DNA from: Pithys albifrons albifrons
Taxonomy: Eukaryota; Chordata; Aves; Passeriformes; Thamnophilidae
DNA: 64,000 nt
Direction: 5' to 3'
Assembly (NCBI RefSeq): GCF_047495875.1
Contig: NC_092497.1
Location: 2,213,437-2,277,436, forward strand
Shown: piece by piece, positions 22,532 to 33,215 of the stretch
Position numbering within the stretch: position 1 is the stretch's first letter
Layout of the letters: every line of letters starts with the position of its first letter
The notes under the pieces: model-generated
Databases searched by the model: none
Told to the model about the DNA's origin: nothing
What the model saw: only the letters and a program-made list of their open reading frames with translations
Program-made: the position numbers and the translations under genes

Positions 22532-25500
22532 ACCTGCGCCCGGTCCCACCATGCAACTGCTCCTTTCCCAACAAGGCACCCAGACCCCTTGGGGTCCCCA
22601 CCTGCCCTTCTGCATCAGCAGACTCACAAGAAACTCTTTGTCCCCTCACTGCCATGGGCCTTGGGGCTGTCCCTGGGGTGAGCACAGGGGTGGGCAGGTG
22701 CTGTGCCCCATGGCCACTGGCACTTTAGACTCTGCAACGCACTTGGCTTTGAGGCCATCGGGCGCTCTCTGTCCCATCCAGCCACCCACCACTCACAGCT
22801 CCATCTGGGAAGGCCAGGCCACGACTGCTGCCCTCTTCAGCACTCCCAAAAATGTCACTTGCCTTAGTCCAGGGCATGGCCATCACTGTGAGATGGCTCT
22901 TCTGGGGGAAAGTATTCCTCATTTTCCACTCACAGAGCCCACTGGACACTGACAAGCCGTCCAGACTTGGTTTTATTTTGTTACATTCCTTGGCCTTTTT
23001 GGTCAAAAGAACTTTTCTCTTTTGGATTTTTTTTGGTCTTGTTTTTTTTGTTTGCTTGTTTTTGTTTTGGATTTTTTTTTAATTAATTGTCATGTCTGGC
23101 AACAATATTTATCCTACAAGGGATAAAGGGGAGGTCAAGCAGCCGTTTTGGGAGAGGGAGGATCCTGGCCATTGCCTTCCTCAGCAGTATATCTGATTTA
23201 CAGGGCTAGTGAAAGCCCTGATCTGCAGCATGAGTTGGGACCCTAAAAATAAAAAAAAAATTTAAAAAATGGAGATAAAAAATCACCCAGCTGCAAAGCT
23301 GGGTGTAAAAGGGGGATGTTACTTATTTTGGTTCTTTAGCTATTTCAAAATTTCAAAAGGAGAACCAAAGCCTATTTTGAGTATTTTAACTTCAGTTGCT
23401 TGAAAAGGTGAAGGAGAAGTTTTGAAAGAATCAGAAAAGTTTCAATATTGAGCTTTTATTAAACCCTTGCTTTGTGAAAATGAACCACGTGGGAATTTTG
23501 AAATGAAAAAGTCGTTTCAAACCAAAGAGTCAGAATTTGCCGCCACTGACCATTCTGAAAAGTCTGGGACTCTGTCCTTAATTCCCTTGAATTCCTGTGT
23601 ATATTTTGATGAGAAAAATTTACAAAACACTTGCATGTCCCAGAACCTGCAATGGTAATGGGAAAAAAATTGAGTGTGGAAATATCCCTGCTGCTTGTCT
23701 CAAGGGATCTTTGTGGAAAAAAGTCCACTAAAGGTGTCTTGATGATGATATTTTCTACTTGCAAGCAAGTAGAAATGCTATTTCTTCACTGTTTGTTGGT
23801 TCACAAGATAAGGTGGTAACATATGATGGGGTGGTCCGAGCTGAAGGTTGTCCATGGTGACCAACAGGTTTGGGGTATCTCCTCAGCATCTCTGCAGACT
23901 CCATCTTAGCCACTCCATCTAAGAATTCTTTTGAGGCTAAAAGAATGGCTGGAATTGCCCTGTCAGCCTCCTTCAGCTGCAAAACCATGAGCTACTCTCA
24001 AGGATAAAGGCTTTTAGTGACCATCTGCTTCTCACAGTTCCTTAGATGAGCTGTGGGAGGCAGATATGGTGGGATCCCAATTTCAGCACTGGCTGAGATG
24101 GCTTGCAGTGGGTGTCCTGGGAAGCTGGTTTTACATGAAACCAGCACTTTAAAATGTAAATGTTACAAATTGGGGCACTTTTCCCCCTCCCCTCTTTTTA
24201 CTGTTACCTTTCAACATCAGCAAAATTGAGGGAATGAGAGGACCACGGGTTCATGAATGTTTTGGTTTGTCCATCAATGAGGTGGTGGCTGGATGAGAGT
24301 CTCTCCACCAGAGCATGGAGGGGGACACAGGAGGTCCAAGTTCTGCCCCCATGAGGGTATGAAGGACTTCTGCTCTGAGACCACACATAGCAGAATGACC
24401 CCAAGGAGCTGCCCAACACTCACTTCCTCCTCCAAAACAAAATCCACAAAGACTCCACGTGCAGTGAAAGTCAACGGAGAGAAAAAAGATGAAAGGAAAT
24501 CTTCTCAAAACTGCATCAAACTTTTTCTTTTTAATCCATATCAACTTCCTACAAGCAGCGATGTTTTGCAGATGACTGGTTCCTTCAGGTGTTTTTTGTC
24601 TACAATTTGGAGTCATTGTAAAATATCCAAAGATACTGAGTACTGTATAATCTGCAAGGACTTGAAGCAAGGTGTTTTTTCTGTCTCGGATTGTTTGTTA
24701 GGTTGGTTGGGTTCTTTTTTTTTTTTCCTATTTGTCTAAGTGGGGATAAACCTTTGCAATTTTTCTATTTATAACTATTTTTATGTGATTGCTTTATGTA
24801 CAAAACAATGGAAAAAATCAAAAGAAAAAAGTAGAGAGAAACACACACAATACACACACACATAGACACAAATTTGCCTTAGTTACTCACGGGACAATCA
24901 CCCTTAACTTTAATTGATGCTAAAAAGTGGATGGGAAAAAAGAAAGAGACTAGATCCTTTTATGTGTTTATTAAACTGTGTTAATTGATGCTTTCAAATT
25001 ATTAGCAGGACTTGATTCTCTTGCCTGTGGCTGTTGTGAGAAGACAAAGTTGCAGTTGCTGACCCATGTGGCAGCAGCTTTTCGGATGTTTGCCTGGCAC
25101 ACAAATCTGTGCTTTCCAAAGGCACCTTTTGGGAAGCCAAAATAATCACTTGTGAGTTATGCATTGAGCTCATACAGGCTCCAACCCAAGGGGCCGTTGG
25201 CATTGTGAGGCTGATGATGATTATGGAGTTAAGGTTGATTTTCCCGCGTGGGCGCTGGGTTGGGTAGGGTTGGAGGGATTTGAGTGCTGCCAGTGATTGT
25301 GTTTTGGGGTGAAGAGGAAGGATTAGAGAAAACCCTATTTCTTCCCATTTTGATGTTGTGTGGTGAGTCCAGGCCACAGGTATCCACATGGGAGCCCAGC
25401 TAAGCATGGAGATACCTTCCCAGGGCTCTGCTCACTTTTCCCAACCAGGATGGGTGTAACAGATGTCCCATGTATATTGAGACACCTACGTGTTGACACT

Positions 25501-27572
25501 TTAATTTTGGGTGTTCAAACCTGCAGCGTGATTTCCAGCCTTCCTCTGGAGCTGTCGTCGCTCTGGAGGGAGACAGGTAGTGATGGAGGGTGATTCACCC
25601 CACCTACGCTGGACCTCCCAAGGGTGAGATGAGTCACCTTTGACAGCACCTGTCTCTGCTACCTACCAGGGTGCTTTCCTTTCCCATAGCTCAGTGAGAT
25701 AAGGTTAACGATGAGGAGGGATGTTCCCATCACCACAGCACCCTCCTCTCTGCTCAGCTGTTGGCGAAGTCCCTGGAAAAACCTTTCCCAGGAGGATGGG
25801 CTGCTGGTACAGCTCAGACCCAGCAGTCAGATTCATTTCTCCCCCGTCTGTTTTAACTGGGAGTGCAATTGGTAAATAAGGGTCCAAGTTCATTCTCCCA
25901 AGCCTGGGGACCAGGGATTCAGGCTCAACAGTTGTACACCTGCTGCAATCCCAGTGAAACATCCCAAGTTCTTACAGCCACATTTTCCTTCCTTCACACT
26001 CATGAGAAGGACTGCCCAGAATCAGGTGCTAAGGCAGAGGTCCAGACCTTCAGTCAGGGTCCAAAAATGTGTCTTGAGAAGATGGAAATAATCAATCCCA
26101 GGGCAGACAGTCAGTCATTGAGCGTCTCATTTGTGATTGGAGACTGCAGGACCACAGCAGGGTCAGCCCATAAACAGTGTGTTTCTGAGCATAAAAAAAA
26201 GTACAAAATTAAGTTATTGACTTTCAAGATATTTAAATAACATTTTAATTTTTTTTAATCTTGCGGCTTTTAACCCCATTTTATGCTCTTGTTCTGGTTT
26301 GCTTATAAAACCAAACCAGCAACAACAACAAAAAAAAAAGAGGTAGATTTGCAAGGGGGAGAGTGAAAAATCTGAAAATTGCTCGGAGGAGCTGTGCATT
26401 AATCAGACACTTGGGAATCACAGAAAGAAACCAGCTTCAGTAAATGCTTGTTAGCAGCAACATATGGCCACACACTTGCTCCTGAACAGCTGCTGTTATC
26501 TGCTGGAGCATCCAGGCCGTGGAGGGGGAACCAGTGCTGAGGTGATTGCTTGCACCAGGGTTTGCTGCCAAAGAAGCATCTCCTGAGTACCAGTGTCAGG
26601 GAGCTGGATGGGCAGCTCCTGTCCCTTCTCAAAACCCTTTGTTGGGCTTTGCAAAAGCCTCTTCCTGCAGTTGTGCAGAAGAAATTACATGCAAAAAAAA
26701 AGGGTGTATATATACATATTTTTTAATTTTTGTTTTAGAAAGGGAGAGCCTGCAGTTTAGGAGAGTGAGAGGCTTTTCCCTTTGCCAGTCACCTCCAGAA
26801 AAAAAAAATAGATCCTAAAATGTTTTAGACTCAAATACGTGATTTTTAGCAGGATTCCCACTGCCACCAGTGGGGTTGCAAATGCTGCCCCATCTCTGCT
26901 CTGCTCGTTCTCTGCCTGTAGCCCCCTGGGACCTGCAATGTCTCCCCATCCTTTCCTACCCTTTTTGGAGAGGATTAGTGCTTTATTTACAGTCTCAGTG
27001 CCCTGAAGCTGGAGGATTTTGTGGTTGCAGAGAAAAGTTTTATGATAAAGACAGTAAATGAAGCAAGACCCCAACAATCTTGTTTTAAGAAAACATTGTA
27101 TTTGGCAGCAGGTCACCCACTGTTGGGTTTTTAGGGTCTGCCATTGCCTTTTGGTACCTCTGACAGTGTGCACCTCCTGGGTCTGCACCTGAGTTTCTTT
27201 CCAATAAAAAAGCAAAATGGGAAGAAAAGAGGAAAAACTTCTTGTAGAATATACACCCACCTATCCCACATAGTCCGAGCCCAGGTGAACTGAGCCCCAT
27301 CCCACCTCCCAGCCCCACCTTTGGGACCTCCGCCAGAAGGAGACAAAATACCTGTGGCTTGGAAATACCTATTTTTTTTCCTTGTTTTCCTGTGTTGAAC
27401 TGATGTTTTACATGACTTGCACTATTTGCTGTAGGGCAGGATACTGTTAGGTTTCTTTGTTTCGGTCTCTTGTTTGGTTGCAACTTCTCTTGGCTAAGAA
27501 AACAGCAGTCCTGTACACGTACCTGCTGCACATCTTACACCCTGGAGAAAATAAACTGTTACCTGAAGCAGT
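22532..27572 (+). other. ZBTB7C: ZBTB7C 3'UTR (distal end tentative)
   Basis: No CR1 fragment occurs from the stop codon to about 27630, in contrast to the dense CR1 on either side, which fits exonic constraint. Candidate polyadenylation signals are AATAAA 23248-23253, ATTAAA 23458-23463, ATTAAA 24970-24975 and AATAAA 27550-27555. The last has a GU-rich downstream element and is the best candidate for the distal end. The tract contains AU-rich segments near 24750-24790, a CA-rich run at 24840-24872 and three GCACTTT words. Several shorter isoforms are possible. Confidence 0.5.
24840..24872. repeat. CA-rich simple repeat in 3'UTR
   Basis: Interrupted ACACAC repeats (ACACACACAATACACACACA and more). 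Such tracts can bind hnRNP L in transcripts. No other role is visible. Confidence 0.8.
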
Positions 27573-27600
27573 GAGTGGCTCGTGTGTCCTTAGTGCTGCT
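27550..27600 (+). terminator. Candidate distal polyadenylation signal
   Basis: AATAAA at 27550-27555 is followed about 15 bp later by a possible CA cleavage site (near 27570) and then by the GU-rich GGCTCGTGTGTCC and GTGCTGCTGTGGGGCTGT. This is the full layout of a vertebrate poly(A) site, in the right orientation to end ZBTB7C. The first CR1 fragment after the gene starts about 60 bp farther on. Confidence 0.5.
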
Positions 27601-27630
27601 GTGGGGCTGTAGAAGTTACAGAGACAGGTT

Positions 27631-27688
27631 AATAGTTGGTCTTGATGATCTGTGGGGTCTTTTCCAACCTAAATGATTCTGTGATCAA
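27631..27688 (+). mobile_element. CR1 LINE terminal fragment (+)
   Basis: Only the last 60 bp of CR1: GGTCTTGATGATCTGTGGGG, then TCTTTTCCAACCTAAATGAT and TCTGTGATC. It begins just after the putative ZBTB7C poly(A) site. Confidence 0.75.
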
Positions 27689-27980
27689 ATGATGGTGAGA
27701 TGGGTGATGTATCATTTTGTGGTGGCCTTCCAGGGTGACAATGCATGTGGGCGGGTTACCACAGGGGTGTATGGGCTGAGGAGCAACCCCTGGTGATGCC
27801 TGATACCCCAGTATGACATCTCATGCAGGGAAAAAGGTATATTTAAGTACAATTGGGGGTTTTTTCCCCATTTCTGTGCATCTGCTTTGTGCAACTCCCA
27901 GCACAATCAAACTTGGACTGCCCTCATGTGGTGGCCTGGTGGCAACTCTGCCACTGGGAAGATGCTGGGGAGTTAGAAAT

Positions 27981-28098
27981 GTCACAGAATATGCTTGAGT
28001 TAGAAAGAACCCACAATGAATATCGAGTCCAACTCTTAGGTGAGTGGCCCACATGGGGATCGAACCCACACCCTTGTTGTTATTAGCATCATGGCACC
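27981..28098 (-). mobile_element. tRNA-Ile/CR1 chimeric SINE (TguSINE1-like), 5'-truncated
   Basis: Read on the minus strand, the element begins with a diverged tRNA-Ile 3' half: GATGCTAATAAC matches the anticodon arm, with AAT as anticodon, and GTGGGTTCGATCCCC matches the T arm, ending in GGGCCA (28045-28098). It then passes directly into a CR1-type 3' tail (27981-28040) with GAGTTGGACTCGATATTCAT and the end ATTCTGTGAC. The D-arm half is missing or too diverged to see. This tRNA-Ile head with a CR1 tail is the organisation of the songbird SINE TguSINE1, which is thought to be copied by CR1 machinery. It is not a functional tRNA gene. Confidence 0.7.
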
Positions 28099-28231
28099 AG
28101 AGGGCTGGTACCCACATCTGGAGCTGTTCTGGGGTCTCAGTTGCACCAGGGCATGCATGATCCCCCACCACCTCCCATCACACCTATCTACCTGCCAGGA
28201 AGAGGAAATACAAACCTCAACCACATCCAGA

Positions 28232-28297
28232 GGGAGTTTAATGGATGGACTCGATGACCTTAAGGGTCTTTTGCAACCTGAATGATTTTATGATTTT
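28232..28297 (+). mobile_element. CR1-type terminal fragment (+)
   Basis: TTTAATGGATGGACTCGATG, ACCTTAAGGGTCTTTTGCAA and CCTGAATGATTTTATGAT form a CR1 3' terminus in sense orientation. Confidence 0.7.
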
Positions 28298-29264
28298 TAC
28301 ACCTCAGTGTTAACCACAAGTAAATAATTAGGCCGATGAGGCTGGAATATGCCACAACTATCAGTGGTCTCATGGGAACCCTGAATTTTGGGAGATTATT
28401 CCCAGGGGGATAAGCTGGGACTGGACCCTCTGATGCCCAGCATGGCCTCAGCTGATATTTCCTGATTCCCCTCATAGTACCACTAATAGTTTTACCCAGT
28501 TCAGTCAAATAGAGTGACAATTATGAATCTTATGCAATTAAATAAAGCTCGTTTTGTTGGGCACTGAGACTAAAAACCATAAATGCAAATAACCAAAGAA
28601 GGAGTCAAACAGCAGTGCCGAGCTACAACCCCCAAAGTTTTATTTTACTACTTTTTTCCTACAAAGATGACACTGACTGAGATGTCACAAATCCGATCAG
28701 GCTTCCTAATAGTTCCTGCAGTGCCTCGAGCCTCAGGGGTCATCTGAAATTCAGGCAGCCAATTTGCAGTCAGGAGATGCAAAGCCAAACAAGGCAGGGG
28801 CTGAGGTTTTAAGGACAGGCCCTGTCTGTCAGCTAAAACCCTCCTCTGCTCTTGGGTAACCTCTGGCAAATCCTTCTAGGGATGGCTGTAAACCTGCCTG
28901 TCTTTAAGGTGTAGCTGTTAACTCAGTTTCCATAGTAAATAGGACACAATTGCCTCACTGAGACCAACTTCTGCAACATCAGCTGGAGTTTTGCATTGTT
29001 TGGGAAATACTTAAGGCTTCACCCTTGAGTCCTCAGAAACAGGGTTCTCATTTAAGCAGCTTTTGTGGGATGTTTTTGGAGGTTTCAGTGATGCATTCAC
29101 TGGAAAACGAGTTGGAAACACAAAGTTCTCACAATCTTTCTGAGATGTGGTCCTTGGATCTGAAGGGGAATAGCAATTTGCTCTGAGTGTTGATACAGGG
29201 CTGAAGCAGCCAGGCCGTGACACACTGAAATTTAAAGATGAGAGCTGGGAAGAGTGAGCAGAAA

Positions 29265-29552
29265 CTCTGTGGGAAGTATAAGAAAATCCTCTGTGGCGAG
29301 TAAGACTGCACATCGAGTTCCATGTACACTTCTGGGCCCCTTGGATAAGAGACACAGGGCTGGAGCGTGTGCAGGGAAGGGAACGGAGCTGGGAAGGGGC
29401 TGGAGCAGCAGGAGTGGCTGAGGGAGATGGGGAGGACTCAGCCTGGAGAAAAGGAGGCTCAGTGGGGACCTTCTCACTCTGCAACTCCTGGACAGGTGAG
29501 ACTCAATGATCTCAGAGATCTTTTCCAACCTAAATGATTCTGTGTTTCTGTG
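29265..29552 (+). mobile_element. CR1 LINE 3' region with internal deletion (+)
   Basis: Contains the ORF2 C-terminal region (ACTTCTGGGCCCCTTGG, CAGGAGTGGCTGAGGGAGAT, CAGCCTGGAGAAAAGGAGGC, TCAGTGGGGACCTTCTC). It then jumps to the 3' end (GAGACTCAATGATCTCAGAG, TTTTCCAACCTAAATGATTC). The middle of the usual 3' segment is missing. Confidence 0.85.
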
Positions 29553-29890
29553 AGCTGAGGGTAATCATCACTGCTGGAGCAGCAGTCCATGTGCAGATGT
29601 GGTGCTCATACAGCTGCCCAGTGTCCTGCTTGTTGTGTTTGATCAGCTTAGCCATGTCAGAGGTAGCTCCAAGCACTAGCGATCCTTTTTCCCTGGAGCA
29701 GAAACAGCCAAGCTGGCTAATATAAGTCTCTACTTTCAGATAGATTCAGCAACCCTAAGGTATGTGTAAATACATACACAGACCTCCATACCTCTGATAG
29801 GCATTTAGCTGTTATCCTCACCAAATTTTGCATAGAAAACAATGTTATTTCTCAGTTTGGGAGGTAACTGAGGCACAGGGAGGCACAGAG

Positions 29891-29940
29891 ATTTAATCAT
29901 GGTTTAATTATGGTTTAATCAGTTTAATCAGTTTAATCAG
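29891..29940. repeat. Short tandem repeat of GTTTAATCA
   Basis: Three 9-bp GTTTAATCA units preceded by two 11-bp variants ending in TG. Unit-size variation suggests local slippage. Confidence 0.85.
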
Positions 29941-32424
29941 TGTGTGTACTGCCAGCCTACCTACACATGGTCGTTGCATGGGTGCAAATCATACATGGGG
30001 CATGGTCGATCTTGTCAATGGCATCATCAGTCTGTGAAATTAAATCTTAGGAGGGATCATCCCCAGTAAACCCGATCTCCTTGTCTCCAGCATCTCTATC
30101 TGATTCAGCTGGCCACTGTGCATATCACTATCCAGCTGGTGAGGGAGAAATTTGGAGCAAGAGTGAAAAAGGAAGCAAATGAGAGGAGTCTTCTTGGAGG
30201 AGACCATGCCAAGATGAGTTGGTGAGAGCAGCAGGAGCCACCAGGGACATGCGTGGCTGTGGCTGGTTCAGGTGACCATGGTGTCTGTGGTAAAGGTCTA
30301 TCTCTGAGGATGGAAGACTGCCAACATCCCAATCTGCCCCCTTCCACCCCCCAAAAAATGGGGGAGATAAACATCCATGTCCTCCCTCGTGATGCTCTGA
30401 AGAAACTGCAAGAATGAGGGAGAATTAAACATAGAGATGATTCTGAATGCCAGTGAGGAAGGAAACTCCCTGGCATCCCTACAAGCAGTATCAGAGTAAA
30501 TCCCAGCCACAGGGAGGGGCTGTAGCCACTGCCACCAACCTCCTAATCAGGCAGGGATGTCCAAAGCTTGGGATGTGGCCATGTCACACAGAGGGGCTCC
30601 CTGTTTGCAGCCAACGTGTGCGCCCACTGCACCGAATCCTGCACTGCCCCCCGCCAGCTGCTGCATTAATGCCCCATATGCCCAGCCATATGCTCCTTCC
30701 ACACAGGGGGGGCACTCGATGGGCCTTCAGGGGAGGAGAATGGACATCTGAGCATGTGGAAGCAGGTAAGACTTAGAGAGGCCTTGAGGACCAGTGATGT
30801 GGGAAGGATACTCAGCAGGTGTGAAAGCCCACACGGGAAGGCATGGGGTGAGTGCCTCTCTGCCCACCAGCAGAAAAATGTGACTAGAGGATGTTAGGGG
30901 GGTGTTGGAGGGCACCACAGACCCTTTTCAATGGGGCCCTGATAGGAATCAGCTAAAATTTGAGCGGGAGGATGCTGACAGGGTGTTGGGGGGCACCACT
31001 GACATCTTGTTTTCTCTAAATGAGATGGGAGGTTGCACTTGAAAAATTTATTATGAAGTGTATTTTTAAGACACCAACGTTCAAGGCAGAAGCTTTGAGG
31101 AATGTCATGCTGGAAACCAGAAGGTGCTGGGTGTTTCTGCACGTTGGGAGCATATCCTGCCTAGGTGGCAGCAACAGAGTGGATGAAGGAAAGGGATTCA
31201 GCTCATCTGGGTCAGACAGCCACAGCAGGGACGTTGTTGTCCCTGCTCCTGGGTTGTGCTTCTCCTGTAGTCAAGGGGAGAGCAATTCCTCTCCAGGTAA
31301 ACACCTGGAATGAGTGAAATAATTACACTTTTGAAGTGCTGGTTCCTCTCCAGTGGCAGATAATGGAGGGTGTTATGTCCTGAGTGCCCCTTTTCATGCC
31401 CTGTCCCTTTGGTTATCAGTCAGCTGGTCCTTTGCACCCAGTATTCAAAGCTTTCATTAATCACCACTGAAGATCCCGACACATTTAAACACCCAGGATG
31501 GGATGTAGAGTAGTACTAAAGACCAAATTCTCTGTATGAATCACCAGGGCAGAGGGGCAGGAGGCTGTGGGTGCACCCACAGCTGTGGGTGTGCCGGATG
31601 TGCTGAATGAAGGGCTAATAAGGGACACCACCAGCTACACAGGTTCAACACAAGTCATTTAAAAGGGGTGTTGGGCTATGCTCAGTTAATCCTTCATCCC
31701 TGGGGAGAGGAAGGTGGGTTTTGTACCATCTTCATGCCATGATATGGGCTGAATGTTACTTTTCCTGCATCCTTCCAGCACAGATAGATACAAGTGAGAG
31801 AGGGAGGATACCAGCATCCTGCTGATTAGTGAAAATGCTTGAAAAGCTACTATTTTGGCTTGAAAAATCAATTTATCTGGACAAATTAGAATGGACTCAA
31901 GCAAAGTAGGGGACTTAAGCCTCCTAGTAAACTACCATGTGTTCTCTCCAACCAGCCTACACCAGGCACTCCCTGATTTCCAGCCCTGTAACCTGACTCA
32001 TCTCCCTGCTGAGAGAGAAACTCATTTGAGTCAAGGACTGAGGTCTGGGCTGCTTGAAGGAAGGCAGCTAATCCTTCTGCCTTCGCTCCTCTATTTGTAA
32101 AATGGAAATGGTGACTTTATCCACCCTTTGTGGGCTGTGGTGAGGATTATTGCTTAATCTGAGACTCTGCTGGACCCCAGTGAGACAGCCTGGTGTAAGA
32201 AAAAGTATTAGCTGTATTGTTTGGGATGCTGCTCCCTTGCTATGGCAGTAATTGCTCCAAGGATGTGGAAGGATTTGTGAATGGAGAAGGGCAGGAAGGG
32301 ATTTGTGAGATCATTTCAGTGTGGGGAGAGCAGGTTGTCCCTGTTGGCACCCAAGATGCTGCTTGCTCAGGCAGAAATAGAGAATTTTGACTGTAAGGAG
32401 AAATAAGTCTTGCTGTGGCCTTAA

Positions 32425-32822
32425 TCTGTTGGAGCGAGTCCAGAGGAGGCCATGGAGATGCTCTGAGGGTTGCAACCCCTCTGTTCTGGAAAAGGACTGG
32501 GAGAGCTGGGAGGTTCACCTGGAGAAGAGAAGGCTCCAGTAACACCTGAGAGCCCCTGCCAGAGCCTAAAGGGGCTCCAGGAGAGCTGAAGAGGGACCTG
32601 GGACAAGGGCCTGCAAGGACAGGACACATGGAATGGCTTCCCAGTGCCAGAGGGCAGGGATAGATAGGACATTGGGAAGGAATTTCTGGCTGTGAGGGTG
32701 GGCAGGCCCTGGCACAGGTTGGGCAGAGAAGCTGTGGCTTCCCCTGGATCCCTGGAAGTGTCCAAGGCCAGGTGGAACAGGGCTTGGAGCAACCTGGGAT
32801 AGTGGAAGGTGTCCCTCCCTGC
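32425..32822 (+). mobile_element. CR1 LINE 3' region (+), terminal repeats lost
   Basis: Sense CR1: GCGAGTCCAGAGGAGGCCAT, GAGAGCTGGGAGGTTCACCT, GGAGAAGAGAAGGCTCCAG, then GGCTGTGAGGGTGGGCAGGC and GGAAGTGTCCAAGGCCAGGT. It ends after GGTGTCCCTCCCTGC without the terminal CCAACCCAAACC. Confidence 0.9.
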
Positions 32823-32934
32823 TCATGAGCCTGCCTTGAGCTCAGTCAAGCCAAGAGGACAGAGCTGCTGTTGTCTGTGCTGGTGCAGGACCAAAGCTTG
32901 AGAGGATCTGCATCTGCATGTCCTCCAGTGTCTT

Positions 32935-33215
32935 CATAATTCATGATGGCATGCCTGAAAAAGGCTCCTGGCAATGTTTTCATTACTGCCCTTAAAACAG
33001 GATGCAAATGGAAAGGTTTATGGGGGATAATTCATTTTATTGGCTCTTCTGTACCAGAATTAATTGCAGCCATATTTATTGCTCCTGCAAGTAGAGATGA
33101 AGTAGATAAGAGAATGTCTTTGTTTCGGGCAATGAATAATTTATGTTGTAAATTCACCAGAACCTTGAAATTTGAAGGACTGGGTTTGCTTCTTTCCATG
33201 TCCAGGGAGTAAGAT
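32935..33215. other. Candidate conserved noncoding element
   Basis: A compact repeat-free stretch with a POU-like ATGCAAATG (33002-33010), TTTATGGGGGATAATTC, AATTAATTGCAGCC and CAATGAATAATTTATG. An 89-codon open frame crosses it but has no recognisable protein features. The call rests on texture and motif density alone. Confidence 0.3.

Noticed and set aside
28045..28098. Possible tRNA-Ile gene
   Set aside because: Only the 3' half is recognisable, the arms are mutated, and it is fused to a CR1 tail. It is a SINE remnant.
32943..33212. 89-codon open frame in the candidate conserved element
   Set aside because: No recognisable domain, no splice context and no family similarity. Conservation, if any, is more likely noncoding.
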